The notes under the pieces were generated by a model. It searched no databases. It had not been told where the DNA came from and worked only from the letters and a program-made list of their open reading frames with translations. Shown piece after piece: positions 9,140-18,036 of a stretch of 64,000 nucleotides of DNA (positions are counted from its first letter, which is position 1; every line of letters begins with the position of its first letter). Source of the DNA: Luteococcus peritonei (GTDB taxonomy: Bacteria; Actinomycetota; Actinomycetes; Propionibacteriales; Propionibacteriaceae); contig NZ_BAAAIX010000026.1 of the NCBI RefSeq assembly GCF_039526385.1, positions 1-64,000 of the forward strand, written 5' to 3'. A program made the translations under genes and the position numbers.

Positions 9140-10795
9140 ATGCCAGCTTCCCTCCACATCCGCGGGCTCGCCGCCTCCTACGGCGCCCGCCCCCTGTTCT
9201 CCGGGCTCGACCTCGACGTCACCGCCTCCAGCGTCGTGGCGCTGATCGGCCCCAACGGCTCCGGCAAGTCCACCCTGATGCGGATGGTGGCCGGGCAGCA
9301 CCCGGTGGAGTCCGGCCGGATCTGGACCACCCCGCCGGATGCCAGCATCGGCCACCTGCCGCAGTCGGTACCGCAGGCCGACGAGTCGATCCTTGACTAT
9401 GCGCGACGCCGCACCGGCGTGGCCGCCGTCGACGAGCGCTACGAAGCCGCCAGCCGGGCGCTGGGCGAGGGCCTGCCGCACTCCGAGGACGAGTTCAGCG
9501 CTGCCCTGGAGGCCTGGCTGGCGCTCGGCGCCCCCGACCTGGACGTGCGCCTGGCGCAGGTGCTGGCCCGGCTCGGCCTCGACGTCGACCTGGACCGCCC
9601 GCTGGGCAGCCTGTCCGGTGGCCAGGCGGCGCGTGCCTCGCTGGCCTCGGTGCTGGTCAGCCGCTTCGACGTGCTGCTGCTGGACGAGCCCACCAACAAC
9701 CTGGATGCCGACGGCCTGGCACTGCTCACCGACTTCGTCACCGGCGTGGAGGCTCCGGTGCTGGTGGCCAGCCATGACCGCGCCTTCCTCGACGCCGTCG
9801 CCACCCAGGTCTGCGAACTGGACCTGCCGCAGCAGAAGGTGCACCTGAGCACCGGCACCTGGAGCGAGCACCAGGCTGCCAAGGCCCTGGCCCGCCAGCA
9901 GCTGGTGGCCGAGCACGAGGCGTACCAGGCCAGGATCGACCACCTGGCGCAGCAGGCCCGCAGCCAGGCGGAATGGGCCGAGAAGGGCCGGCGTGGCATC
10001 GCCGCCAAGCTCAGCTCCAATGCGGGGTCCCGCTCGCTGGCCAAGTGGGACGAGGACAAGGCGGGCAAGCAGGACCAGAAGGCCGCCCGGGCCCGTGCGG
10101 CGGTGGACCAGCTGGAGGCCCCCGAGGAACTGCGCAAGCAGTGGAGCCTGCGCTACCGGATCTCCGAGGCCGACCCGTCGGCCGACGTGGTGCTCACCCT
10201 GGACGCGGTGGCGGCGCAGGCCGGCAGCTTCGTCGTCGGACCGCTGAGCTGCCACGTTGAGCGGGGCGACCGCGTGGCGCTGGTGGGGCCGAACGGTTCG
10301 GGCAAGACCACCCTGCTGCAGGCGGTGCTCGATCGCACGGCCCACACCGGCCGGATCAGCTGGGGTGCGCGCACCAGCGTCGGAGTGCTCGACCAGGAGC
10401 GCAGCACCATCGGTGGACCCGAGCCGCTGCTGGACCGGGTGATGACCAGCCTCGGCACCCGGGATGCGGCGGAGACCCGGACCCTGCTGGCCAAGTTCGG
10501 TCTGGGGGCCGAGCACGTGCTGCGCCCGTGCGACAGCCTGTCGCTGGGGGAACGGACCCGCGCCGCACTGGCCGTGCTGCAGGGACGGGCTGTCAACGTG
10601 CTGGTGCTCGACGAGCCCACCAACCATGCCGATGTCGAGGCCATCGAGCAGTTGCAGGAGGCCCTGGTGGCCTTCGGCGGCACGATCCTGCTGGTGAGCC
10701 ACGACCGCGTCCTGCTGGACGCACTGGGCACCAGCCACGAGTGGCGCTTCACGCGCGAGGGCGACCGGGCCCGGGTGGAGGTCGTCGTCCGCTGA
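9140..10795 (+). CDS. ABC-F family ATPase
   Basis: A 551-residue protein with two ABC ATPase domains and no membrane segment, typical of ABC-F translation factors or ribosome-protection proteins. Domain 1: GPNGSGKS, LSGGQAARASLA, LLLDEPTNNLD. Domain 2: GPNGSGKTT, LSLGERTRAALA, LVLDEPTNHAD. The linker between them (about 240-330) is charged and helical, as expected of the P-site tRNA interaction motif. The second domain reads DEPTNHAD where the family consensus is DEPTNHLD. Whether it protects against antibiotics or has a housekeeping role cannot be told from sequence. Confidence 0.9.
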   Translation: MPASLHIRGLAASYGARPLFSGLDLDVTASSVVALIGPNGSGKSTLMRMVAGQHPVESGRIWTTPPDASIGHLPQSVPQADESILDYARRRTGVAAVDERYEAASRALGEGLPHSEDEFSAALEAWLALGAPDLDVRLAQVLARLGLDVDLDRPLGSLSGGQAARASLASVLVSRFDVLLLDEPTNNLDADGLALLTDFVTGVEAPVLVASHDRAFLDAVATQVCELDLPQQKVHLSTGTWSEHQAAKALARQQLVAEHEAYQARIDHLAQQARSQAEWAEKGRRGIAAKLSSNAGSRSLAKWDEDKAGKQDQKAARARAAVDQLEAPEELRKQWSLRYRISEADPSADVVLTLDAVAAQAGSFVVGPLSCHVERGDRVALVGPNGSGKTTLLQAVLDRTAHTGRISWGARTSVGVLDQERSTIGGPEPLLDRVMTSLGTRDAAETRTLLAKFGLGAEHVLRPCDSLSLGERTRAALAVLQGRAVNVLVLDEPTNHADVEAIEQLQEALVAFGGTILLVSHDRVLLDALGTSHEWRFTREGDRARVEVVVR

Positions 10796-10810
10796 GGCCG
10801 GGCGCCGGGC

Positions 10811-12127
10811 TCAGTCCGCCTCGGCGGAGACCTGCGCGGCGCGCACGTCCTCGACGGTCCACACCTGCACCCGGGGCGGCCAGCCGGCGCGCAGCCGCAG
10901 CCGGACCCCGCGTTCACGCACGAACCAGGCCAGTACGCCGACGAAGGTGAGCCCGGTGGCCAGGGCACCCACCCAGATGGTCCAGCGCGGGCCGAAGGCG
11001 TCACCCACCCAGCCGATCAGCGGCGCCCCCAGCGGGGTGCCGCCCATGAAGATGGCCATGTAGAGCGCCATCACCCGGCCGCGGACCTCGGGATCACTGG
11101 CCAGCTGCACGGTGGCATTGGCGCAGGTCATCATGGTCAGCGCGCACAGCCCGGTGGGGATCAGCAGCAGCGCATAGCTGAGGTAGGTGGGCGCAGCCCC
11201 GAGCAGGGCGGTGCAGATGGCGAAGCCGCCCAGCGCGGTGAGCAGGATCCGCAGCCGGGGACGCTGGCGTCGGGCCGCGATCAGCGCGGCGGCCAGGGTG
11301 CCGATCGCCATGATGGAGCCCAGCAGGCCGTACTCACCGGGCCCCTTGCCGAAGACCTTGGTGGCCATCAGCGCATTGGTGATCTGGAAGTTCATGCCGA
11401 AGGTGCCCAGCACGAAGACCATCAGCAGCACCACCATGATGTCCGGGCGGCGCAGCACGTAGCGCATCCCCTCACGCACCGCGCCCTTGCCGTTCTTGCG
11501 CATCGGCGCCGGCGACAGCTCGTCGGAGCGCATGAAGAAGAGCGAGGCCAGCACCGCCAGGAAACTGACCGCGTTGACGGCCATCGCGGGCGCCACGCCC
11601 CAGGCGGCGATCATCAGGCCGGCAAGGCCGGGGCCGAGCAGCCGGGCGCTGTTGAAGGAGGCGGAGTTGAGTCCCACCGCATTGCTCACCAGGCCCAGCG
11701 GCACCATCTCGCTGACGAAGGCCTGCCGGGTGGGGTTGTCGAAGGCGGTGACCACGCCGGTCAGGAAGGCCAGCACGAAGACGTGCCACAGCTCGGCCTG
11801 CCCGGTGGCCACCAGCAGGAACATCGCCAGGGCGTTGAGCCCCAGCAGGGCCTGCGTGATCATCAGGATGCGGCGCTTGGGAAAGCGGTCGGCGATCGAG
11901 CCGGCATAGGGCGCCAGGAAGGGAATGGGCAGGAACTGCAGCCCGGTCACGATGCCCAGGGCGGAGCTGGAGTGGTCGGTGAGGATGGTGAGCACCAGCC
12001 AGTCCTGCGCCACCCGGTACATCCAGGTGCCCACATTGGAGACGATGGCGCCGCTGAAGAAGAGCCGGTAGTTGTGGACGGCGAAGCTGGCGAAGGTGCT
12101 GCGCGGGGCGGCGACGGCCTCACTCAT
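10811..12127 (-). CDS. MFS transporter, drug/siderophore exporter type
   Basis: A 438-residue major facilitator with about 12 helices, resembling the DHA3/EntS-like exporters. The loop-2/3 motif is seen as GSIADRFPKRRIL. The C terminus carries a 35-residue soluble tail ending near TVEDVRAAQVSAEAD. The start overlaps the marR gene by eight bases, so the pair is co-transcribed and the MarR protein very probably represses it. Substrate unknown. Convergent with the ABC-F gene, 15 bases apart. Confidence 0.88.
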   Translation of the reverse strand: MSEAVAAPRSTFASFAVHNYRLFFSGAIVSNVGTWMYRVAQDWLVLTILTDHSSSALGIVTGLQFLPIPFLAPYAGSIADRFPKRRILMITQALLGLNALAMFLLVATGQAELWHVFVLAFLTGVVTAFDNPTRQAFVSEMVPLGLVSNAVGLNSASFNSARLLGPGLAGLMIAAWGVAPAMAVNAVSFLAVLASLFFMRSDELSPAPMRKNGKGAVREGMRYVLRRPDIMVVLLMVFVLGTFGMNFQITNALMATKVFGKGPGEYGLLGSIMAIGTLAAALIAARRQRPRLRILLTALGGFAICTALLGAAPTYLSYALLLIPTGLCALTMMTCANATVQLASDPEVRGRVMALYMAIFMGGTPLGAPLIGWVGDAFGPRWTIWVGALATGLTFVGVLAWFVRERGVRLRLRAGWPPRVQVWTVEDVRAAQVSAEAD

Positions 12128-12548
12128 GGGCAGCCACCTCCAGCAGCAGGTCGGCGGCCTGGCGCAGCAGCTGCAGCTGGTCGGGCTCCAGGCTGGCCAG
12201 ATGCTGCATCATCCAGCTGTCGCGCTCGGCGATGGTCTGCTCCACGACGCGCTCCCCCTCCGCGGTGGGCACGACGAGCAGCTGGCGGCCGTCGTCGGGG
12301 TGGGGCTGCTTGGTGACCAGACCCAGTTCCACCAGGCCGTTGACGGTCCGGGTCATCGACGGGGTGCTGACCCGTTCGCGCTCGGCCAGGGCGGTGGGCG
12401 TGGCCGGCTCGTGGTGGACGCGCACCAGCACGCTGAACTGGTGCGGTGCGACGGCCTGGGTGCCCTCGAAGCGGACGCGTCGTGCGATCCGCTGGCAGGC
12501 CAGGCGCAGGTCATTGGCAAGGTCGGGGAGATCAGGTTCTGTCATCAC
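12120..12548 (-). CDS. MarR-family transcriptional regulator
   Basis: A 142-residue winged-helix regulator. The recognition region is TALAERERVSTPSMTRTVNGLVELGLV and the wing contains HPDDGRQLLV, where D-x-R is conserved in MarR proteins. It overlaps the MFS exporter gene, the classic arrangement of a ligand-released local repressor. The start is GTG at 12548 or ATG at 12545. A candidate operator lies just upstream. Confidence 0.9.
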   Translation of the reverse strand: MMTEPDLPDLANDLRLACQRIARRVRFEGTQAVAPHQFSVLVRVHHEPATPTALAERERVSTPSMTRTVNGLVELGLVTKQPHPDDGRQLLVVPTAEGERVVEQTIAERDSWMMQHLASLEPDQLQLLRQAADLLLEVAAHE

Positions 12549-12564
12549 TGATTAGCCTAGCTCA

Positions 12565-12577
12565 TTAGTTCTGCTAA
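12565..12577. promoter_or_regulatory. Candidate MarR operator
   Basis: TTAG-TTCTG-CTAA is an interrupted palindrome in the AT-richer gap between the marR/MFS operon and the divergent DUF2200 gene. An overlapping copy of the half-site (ATTAGCCTAG) lies at 12551-12560. The position in the marR promoter fits autorepression. Not tested. Confidence 0.45.
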
Positions 12578-12623
12578 CCAAATCCACCCTCTAGGCTCGT
12601 CGCACCCCGACGACAGGAGCACC

Positions 12624-12983
12624 ATGGCCGGCCACCGCATCTTCTCGATCCCGCTCGCCGAGATCTACCCGCACTACCTCACCAAGGCCGCGAAGCAGGG
12701 TCGCGGCCAGGCCGAGGTGGACCAGGTGATCTGCTGGCTCACCGGCTACGACGTCGAGGGCCTGCACCGCGCCGTCGAGGAGGGCACCAGCCTGGAGGAC
12801 TTCTTCGACCAGGCCCCCGCCATGAACCCTGACGCCTCGCTGATCACCGGTGTGATCTGCGGCCACCGGGTGGAGGAGATCACCGACCCGCTGATGCAGC
12901 AGATCCGCTGGATGGACAAGCTGGTCGACGAGGTGGGACGCGGCAAGAAGATGGAGTCCATCCTGCGCTCCCCCAAGCCCTGA
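12624..12983 (+). CDS. DUF2200 domain protein
   Basis: A 119-residue protein matching the small DUF2200 family, recognisable by HRIFSIPLAEIYPHYLTKA near the N terminus, QVICWLTGYD and ITDPLMQQIRWMDKLVDE. The family has no established function. AGGAG lies six bases before the ATG and TAGGCT lies at 12592-12597, so this gene has a short leader. Predicted cytosolic. Confidence 0.88.
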   Translation: MAGHRIFSIPLAEIYPHYLTKAAKQGRGQAEVDQVICWLTGYDVEGLHRAVEEGTSLEDFFDQAPAMNPDASLITGVICGHRVEEITDPLMQQIRWMDKLVDEVGRGKKMESILRSPKP

Positions 12984-13007
12984 GACCCCGCCCGGAATGC
13001 ACGACGG

Positions 13008-13088
13008 ATCGACCAGATCTCGCCACGATCCACCCGATCAGCCCCATTCCAGGGCCTGGGCGCCAGATCATGGCGGATCCTGGTCGAT
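13008..13088. repeat. Imperfect long inverted repeat between convergent genes
   Basis: Left arm 13008-13030 and right arm 13066-13088 pair over 21 of 24 columns with one gap on each side; the shared core is ATCGACCAG-ATC-CGCCA-GATC. The 35-base loop contains ATTCCAGGGCCTGG. It fills the gap between DUF2200 and the rarD-like gene and may act as a bidirectional terminator or be a dispersed palindromic unit, since a related arm occurs at 73-97. Confidence 0.55.
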
Positions 13089-13095
13089 GCCGGCC

Positions 13096-13986
13096 TCAGG
13101 CCGGCCTTGCCAGGCTGCGCAGCGCGCCGTAGAGGTAGGTGACCGAACCGCACCAGACCAGCACCAGCCCGACCCAGAAGTGGGATCCGACGTGCTGACC
13201 GAAGACGAACAGGCCCAGCAGGAACTGGATGGTGGGGGTGATGTACTGCAGGATTCCCAGCGTCCCCAGCGGGATGCCGGGGGCCGCCACCGCGAAGAGC
13301 CAGAGCGGGACCGCGGTGAGCACGCCCGCCACCACCAGCAGCAGCGCGACCCGCGGGGAGTGGAGCCAGGCGGCGCTTCCGCTGGCCGCCAGCCAGCCCA
13401 TCCAGCCCAGCGACAGGGGCGCCAGCAGACCGGACTCCATGGCCAGCCCCTGCAGGGCGGTGACCCGGGCATGCTTCTTCACCACGCCGTAGAGCCCGAA
13501 GCTGACGGCCAGCAGCAGCGAGATCCACACCGTGCGCCAGGCCTCCGAGGCCGCCACGGCGACGCCCAGCAGCGCCAGCAGGCAGCCGATCTGGCCGGGC
13601 CGGCCCATCCGCTCGCCGAAGACCAGCATGCCCAGCGCCACGCTCACCAACGGGTTGATGAAGTAGCCCAGCGAGGCCTCCACCACGTGGCCGGAGTTGA
13701 CCGCCCAGATGTAGGTGAGCCAGTTGACGGCGATCAGCGCTGCCGCCAGCAGCATCACCCGCCAGGTGCCGTCACGGAAGACGGCGCGCAGCCAGCCCCA
13801 GTCCTTGCGCTGCAGCAGCAGCACCGCCACCACGAAGACCAGGCTGAACAGCACGCGGCCCGACAGGATCTCCAGCGCCCCGGCCGGCTTGAGCAGCGGG
13901 AAGAAGAGCGGGAAGGCGCCCCACATCAGGTAGGTGCTGAATCCCGCCGCCAGCGCCGTCCGACGACTGCTCACCTGCTCGCTCAT
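13096..13986 (-). CDS. rarD: RarD-type EamA-family permease
   Basis: A 296-residue integral membrane protein with ten hydrophobic segments in two EamA repeats, most like the RarD subgroup (TYLMWGAFPLFFPLLKPA at the N terminus, NWLTYIWAVNSGHVVEASLGYFINPLVSV in the middle, LGILQYITPTIQFLLG near the end). RarD proteins are presumed metabolite exporters; the substrate is not known. The ATG at 13986 has GGGGAGAAC immediately upstream, which decides the start inside a much longer open frame. Confidence 0.88.
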   Translation of the reverse strand: MSEQVSSRRTALAAGFSTYLMWGAFPLFFPLLKPAGALEILSGRVLFSLVFVVAVLLLQRKDWGWLRAVFRDGTWRVMLLAAALIAVNWLTYIWAVNSGHVVEASLGYFINPLVSVALGMLVFGERMGRPGQIGCLLALLGVAVAASEAWRTVWISLLLAVSFGLYGVVKKHARVTALQGLAMESGLLAPLSLGWMGWLAASGSAAWLHSPRVALLLVVAGVLTAVPLWLFAVAAPGIPLGTLGILQYITPTIQFLLGLFVFGQHVGSHFWVGLVLVWCGSVTYLYGALRSLARPA

Positions 13987-14046
13987 GTTCTCCCCTGCTG
14001 GACGTCGGCCACCCAGTCTGCTCCTGGTGGCGCGACAATGGTGGCC

Positions 14047-14730
14047 ATGTCCACCACCCAGCAGTCCCGTCCCTTCGCCGCCGTCGTCTTCGACATGGAC
14101 GGCACCCTGGTCGACACCGAGCCGGTCTGGGACCAGGTGCGCCGCCAGCTGGCCGAGGAGGACGGTGTGCCGTGGCCCGAACAGGCCACCGCCGCGATGA
14201 TGGGGATGAGTACCCAGGAATGGAGCAGTTACCTCAGCGAGCAGGTGGGCCTGCGCTCGGATGCCGAGCAGTCGGCCCGGCGCACCATCGACGCCCTGGT
14301 GGCCCGCTACGAGGCCGGAACCATGGAGGTGCTGCCCGGCGCCCGCGAGGCGGTGGCGCTGGCGGCCTCCCGCGGCCCGGTGGGCATCGCCTCCTCCTCG
14401 CCGGTGGTGCTCATCGAGGCCGGGATGCGGCTGCTGGGGATCACCGAGGTGGTGAAGGCGCACGTCTCCACCGAACAGGTGGGCCGCGGCAAGCCGGCGC
14501 CGGACGGCTACCTGCGCTGCTGCGAGCTGCTGCAGGTGGACCCGTCCCGTTGCCTGGCGCTGGAGGACTCCAGCAACGGCATCCGCTCCGCCCTGGCCGC
14601 CGGCATGACCACCGTCGCGGTCCCGCAGCCCTTCCACCGCCCCGACGACGAGCTGCTCGACCGGTGCGCCGCCGTGCTCGACGACCTCACCGGCTTCGAC
14701 CAGGCGCTGCTGGAGCGACTGGCCCGCTGA
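14047..14730 (+). CDS. HAD-superfamily phosphatase (beta-phosphoglucomutase-like)
   Basis: A 227-residue subfamily-IA HAD hydrolase. It has the nucleophile motif FDMDGTLVDTEP, motif II ASSSPV, motif III lysine in GKPAPDGYL and motif IV LEDSSNGIRSA. The cap domain follows motif I. Such proteins dephosphorylate small sugar phosphates or nucleotides; the substrate is not inferable. GACAAT lies seven bases before the ATG, so translation may be leaderless. An in-frame ATG at 14038 is an alternative start. Confidence 0.88.
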   Translation: MSTTQQSRPFAAVVFDMDGTLVDTEPVWDQVRRQLAEEDGVPWPEQATAAMMGMSTQEWSSYLSEQVGLRSDAEQSARRTIDALVARYEAGTMEVLPGAREAVALAASRGPVGIASSSPVVLIEAGMRLLGITEVVKAHVSTEQVGRGKPAPDGYLRCCELLQVDPSRCLALEDSSNGIRSALAAGMTTVAVPQPFHRPDDELLDRCAAVLDDLTGFDQALLERLAR

Positions 14731-14736
14731 GCCGGA

Positions 14737-15411
14737 TCACCCCAGCACGGCCGCCATGTCCTGCTCGAAGTCCTGGACGGCCTGGCTGGTCAGCGGGTCC
14801 TCGTAGAGATCGGCGATCACGGCGGGGGGCAGGGTGAAGACCCTGACGCCAGCATCCACGAGGTCCATGACCTGGGCCGCGCTCTTCACGGAGGCCGCCA
14901 TCACCAAGGGGCCAGACCCGTCCTGCGGAATGGCGCTGGTCATGGCCCGGATCTCGGCCAGGGCCTCGCGGCCCGCCACCGCCATCCGGTTGTAGTACGG
15001 GGCCAGGTAGCGAACGCCCAGGGCCGAGGCGATGACGGCCTGCTTGGCTGCGTACACCGCGGTCATCAGGACCGGCACCTGCTGCTGGTGCAGGCGGGCC
15101 ACCAGTTCGGTGCCCCAGGGCGTGACCGGTACCTTCATCACGGCCTCCGGGACGGCGTCGACCAGGCGCATGGCGCTGGCGTACTGGGACTCGACATCGT
15201 CACCCCAGACCTGGAAGCAGACCTCTCGTCCCTGCTCACCACGGGCCCAGCGCGCCACCTCCACGATGTCGTCGGGACCGAGGCCGGCGCGGCGCAAGAG
15301 GGTGGGATTGGTGGTGACACCGCTGACGATTCCCGAGCGCAGCCAGGGCTCGGCCTCGCTGCGCACGGCGCTGTCGACGAAGATCCTGATGGGTACTGCT
15401 GTGCTGGTCAT
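14737..15411 (-). CDS. Transaldolase/fructose-6-phosphate aldolase family protein
   Basis: A 224-residue TalC/FSA-like class I aldolase. The Schiff-base lysine is in AVMKVPVTPWG and the barrel shows IFVDSA, VSGVTTNPTLL and YLAPYYNRM. The short length matches FSA/TalC rather than classical transaldolase of about 320 residues. It is the last gene of the sorbitol operon, 46 bases after the dehydrogenase. Because that dehydrogenase should produce fructose 6-phosphate, an aldolase or transaldolase acting on that product is a coherent partner. GGAAG precedes the ATG. Confidence 0.85.
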   Translation of the reverse strand: MTSTAVPIRIFVDSAVRSEAEPWLRSGIVSGVTTNPTLLRRAGLGPDDIVEVARWARGEQGREVCFQVWGDDVESQYASAMRLVDAVPEAVMKVPVTPWGTELVARLHQQQVPVLMTAVYAAKQAVIASALGVRYLAPYYNRMAVAGREALAEIRAMTSAIPQDGSGPLVMAASVKSAAQVMDLVDAGVRVFTLPPAVIADLYEDPLTSQAVQDFEQDMAAVLG

Positions 15412-15457
15412 GATGCTTCCTTGTCTGGTGGGGTGTTCATGGGACGCGTGGCGGCGA

Positions 15458-16546
15458 TCAGTGCAGCATCGTCTGGCCGCCGGTGACCGGGATGGCCTGA
15501 CCGGTCTCGTACTGCTGCTCGACGGCATAGCAGATCGCCCGGACGACATCCTCCGGGCGACAACCGCGACCGAGCGGCACCTGGGACTCGTAGTGGCGCC
15601 TGATGTCCTGCACGGTGCGGGCACCGGGGACCTTGCCGGCTGCCAGGTACTGCACGAACAGTCCCCGTTCCGGGTCGCTCCACAGCGGACCGTCGAGGTA
15701 GTTGCCCGGACAGACGGCATTGACCTTGATGCCCTGGCTGGCGAGTTCCAGGGCGAAGGACTGGGTGAGGCCGATGCCACCGAACTTGCTGCCGGCATAG
15801 GCCCCGTTGCGGTTCGAGCCGGTGAGGCCCGACTTGGAGTTGACCTCCACGATGTCGAAGCGGTGCTCCGGCGCAGCGGTGTGCTGCAGCGCCATCACCG
15901 GGGCCACGGCCTGCACGCCCACGAAGTAGCCGCGGTAGTTGACCCGGGTCACCAGGTCGAAGTCGTCGGGGTCCAGCTCGGTGACGGCTCCGGCACGCAC
16001 GATGCCGGCATTGGCCACGAAGAGGTCCACGCCGCCGAAGTGCTGGACGGCCACGCGCAGCGCCTCCCTGGTCTGCCCAGGGTCCGCCACGTCCAGGCCC
16101 ACGGCCACGGCGCGCCCTGCACCCTGCAGCTGGCAGAGCTCGGCCGCGGCGCGACGCACGCCGTCCAGGTTGACGTCGCCCAGCACCAGCCGGGCGCCCT
16201 GCGCCGCGAGGTTGGCCGCGATCTGGCGGCCGAAGCCCTGGGCCGCACCGGTGACCAGGACGACCCGCCCGTCCATGGTCGAACGCCAGGGCCCCCGCTG
16301 CACACGGAAGTGGCCCAGACCCTCGACCACCACGTGCTCGGGCGCCGGACCGCTCCCCCGGTGGGCGGCCAGCTGCCCTCGCAGCTGCTCCAGGTCTGGT
16401 TCCCCGGACGCCTCGATGCGCCAGGTGGCCGACGCGTCCCGGGGTGCCTCCGGCTGGACCTCCAACAGGGGCAACCGGTCAGTGGCCAGCAGACCACGCA
16501 GCAGGGGCGCCCAGGTCAGCAGGTCGGGGCCTTGTCCGTTCATCAT
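15458..16546 (-). CDS. SDR dehydrogenase, probable sorbitol-6-phosphate 2-dehydrogenase with N-terminal extension
   Basis: A 362-residue protein. Residues from about 90 form a complete SDR domain: LVTGAAQGFGRQIA (cofactor loop), VANAG, an active-site serine in VNSKSGLTGS and Y-x-x-x-K in GAYAGSKFGG. The C terminus ends QAIPVTGGQTMLH, resembling SrlD/GutD enzymes that oxidise sorbitol 6-phosphate to fructose 6-phosphate. The first 90 residues are extra compared with the usual length of about 260 and have no recognised domain. The ATG pair at 16546/16543 has AGGGAGAAG upstream. Position after the sorbitol PTS genes supports the role. Confidence 0.82.
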   Translation of the reverse strand: MMNGQGPDLLTWAPLLRGLLATDRLPLLEVQPEAPRDASATWRIEASGEPDLEQLRGQLAAHRGSGPAPEHVVVEGLGHFRVQRGPWRSTMDGRVVLVTGAAQGFGRQIAANLAAQGARLVLGDVNLDGVRRAAAELCQLQGAGRAVAVGLDVADPGQTREALRVAVQHFGGVDLFVANAGIVRAGAVTELDPDDFDLVTRVNYRGYFVGVQAVAPVMALQHTAAPEHRFDIVEVNSKSGLTGSNRNGAYAGSKFGGIGLTQSFALELASQGIKVNAVCPGNYLDGPLWSDPERGLFVQYLAAGKVPGARTVQDIRRHYESQVPLGRGCRPEDVVRAICYAVEQQYETGQAIPVTGGQTMLH

Positions 16547-16632
16547 CTCTTCTCCCTCGCGAGAGCCCGGCCAGGGTGTATCGGGCGCAGCGCACCGATC
16601 CACCCCGGCGGCGCAGTGATCACAGGGTCGTC

Positions 16633-16998
16633 TCAGGCCTCGATGGACAGCACGCTGCCCACCGTGGGCTGGGGGGCTCCCTGGTCGCAGCGGATGTGGA
16701 TGGCCCCCGCCAGGCTGGCGCTGTCGCCCCCGTCGACGTTGACGGTCAGGTGACCGAGGCCGACGAGGTTCTTCTGGGCCGCCTCCCCCACCGCGGTGAT
16801 GGGGAAGGACTGGCCATCCACCAGGAAACGCTGCCCCACGGCGAGATCGCCCTGCAGGGGGTTCTGCTCGATGATGAAGCAGTAGTCGCGCAGCGCCTCG
16901 GGCGCATTGGCCCCGAAGGTGACGAACAGGCCGTCGGAGATGAAGGCTCCGGCCATGTCACCCTCGGCCTGGACGGTGGTGCGGTAGATCTCGGTCAT
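16633..16998 (-). CDS. srlB: PTS glucitol/sorbitol transporter IIA component
   Basis: A 121-residue cytosolic IIA domain of the glucitol PTS family, matching the usual length. It accepts phosphate from HPr and passes it to IIB. The conserved region VGLGHLTVNVDGG contains the likely phospho-histidine (His83). It follows srlE by 15 bases in a single operon. Confidence 0.93.
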   Translation of the reverse strand: MTEIYRTTVQAEGDMAGAFISDGLFVTFGANAPEALRDYCFIIEQNPLQGDLAVGQRFLVDGQSFPITAVGEAAQKNLVGLGHLTVNVDGGDSASLAGAIHIRCDQGAPQPTVGSVLSIEA

Positions 16999-17013
16999 GG
17001 GATGTCTCCTAGG

Positions 17014-18036
17014 TCAGGAATAGAGGCCGATGCTGGCGAGCCAGGCGATGGCAACGCGCGGGACACCGTTGAGGAATCGGGAGTAGAGAACGGCGGGGAC
17101 GCCGACCTCCACGGTCTCGGGCTCGGCCTCGGCCAGGCCCAGGCCCACGGGGATGAAGTCGCAGGCGTTCTGCGTGTTGATGGCGAACAGTGCCGGGAGC
17201 GCCAGGTGGGGCGCCACATTGCCCTTGCCGATCTCGACGCCGATCAGGGTGCCGATGATCTGCCCGATCACGGCACCGGGGCCGAGCAGGGGCGAGAGGA
17301 AGGGGATGGAGCAGATGAAGCCGAGCAGCATCAGACCCCATCCCGAGCCGGCCAGCGGGGTGAGGAAGTGGGTGAACCACTTGCCGAAGCCCGAGGCGTT
17401 GATGATGCCGATCAGCATGGAGATGAAGGCCATGAAGGGAAGGATCGTGTTGATCATCGTCTGGATGGCATCGCGGCCTGCCTGGTAGAAGATCGCCACG
17501 ACCTTGCCGGCGCCCAGGCCGATCTTCATCATCAGCGACTGCTTCTTCTGCTCCGCCAGGGTCTCGGAGACCTTCTTGTCAGCGGTGAACCTCACCTGCT
17601 CGTCCACGGCCGCGGCAGCCGTCGCCGGGGCGGTCTCGGGCACCTCGGCCGCTTCGGTGGCATCGGCCAGGCGCACCTGCGCCGGACCGACGGCCGAGAC
17701 GTAGATGCCCTCATGGATGAACTGCGCCAGCGGACCGGTCTTGCCGGTGTTGATGACGTTGATCGTCGGGATGTTCTTCTTGGGGTAGATGCCGCAGCGC
17801 AGGGTGCCGCCGCAGTCGATCACCACCATGGCGATCTGGTCGTCCGGGACGGAGGTCTGGAAGCCGTTGACGGCCTCGGCGCCGGTCAGCTCCACCAGGG
17901 TGTCGACGACGGCGGGCTTGCTGCCGCCACCGACGATGTAGACGATCTTGTTACGCTGCTCGGTCGGCGTGATGGTCAGCGGGCCACCGTAGCCGCCCTG
18001 ACCCTTCTCGACGACGACGGTGCGGTACTCGCTCAT
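17014..18036 (-). CDS. srlE: PTS glucitol/sorbitol transporter IIB(C) component
   Basis: A 340-residue protein combining the IIB domain and the second membrane part of the glucitol permease. The phospho-cysteine is Cys75 in VVIDCGGTLRCGIYPKK. The C-terminal half (from about 190) is hydrophobic with several helices. An Ala/Glu-rich linker lies near 135-155. The start overlaps the srlA stop by four bases (ATGA), a sign of coupled translation. Together with SrlA and SrlB it imports and phosphorylates sorbitol. Confidence 0.94.
   Translation of the reverse strand: MSEYRTVVVEKGQGGYGGPLTITPTEQRNKIVYIVGGGSKPAVVDTLVELTGAEAVNGFQTSVPDDQIAMVVIDCGGTLRCGIYPKKNIPTINVINTGKTGPLAQFIHEGIYVSAVGPAQVRLADATEAAEVPETAPATAAAAVDEQVRFTADKKVSETLAEQKKQSLMMKIGLGAGKVVAIFYQAGRDAIQTMINTILPFMAFISMLIGIINASGFGKWFTHFLTPLAGSGWGLMLLGFICSIPFLSPLLGPGAVIGQIIGTLIGVEIGKGNVAPHLALPALFAINTQNACDFIPVGLGLAEAEPETVEVGVPAVLYSRFLNGVPRVAIAWLASIGLYS

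Noticed and set aside
13987..14637. Upstream extension of the rarD frame
   Set aside because: It is antisense to the HAD phosphatase gene; homology and the ribosome binding site place the start at 13986.
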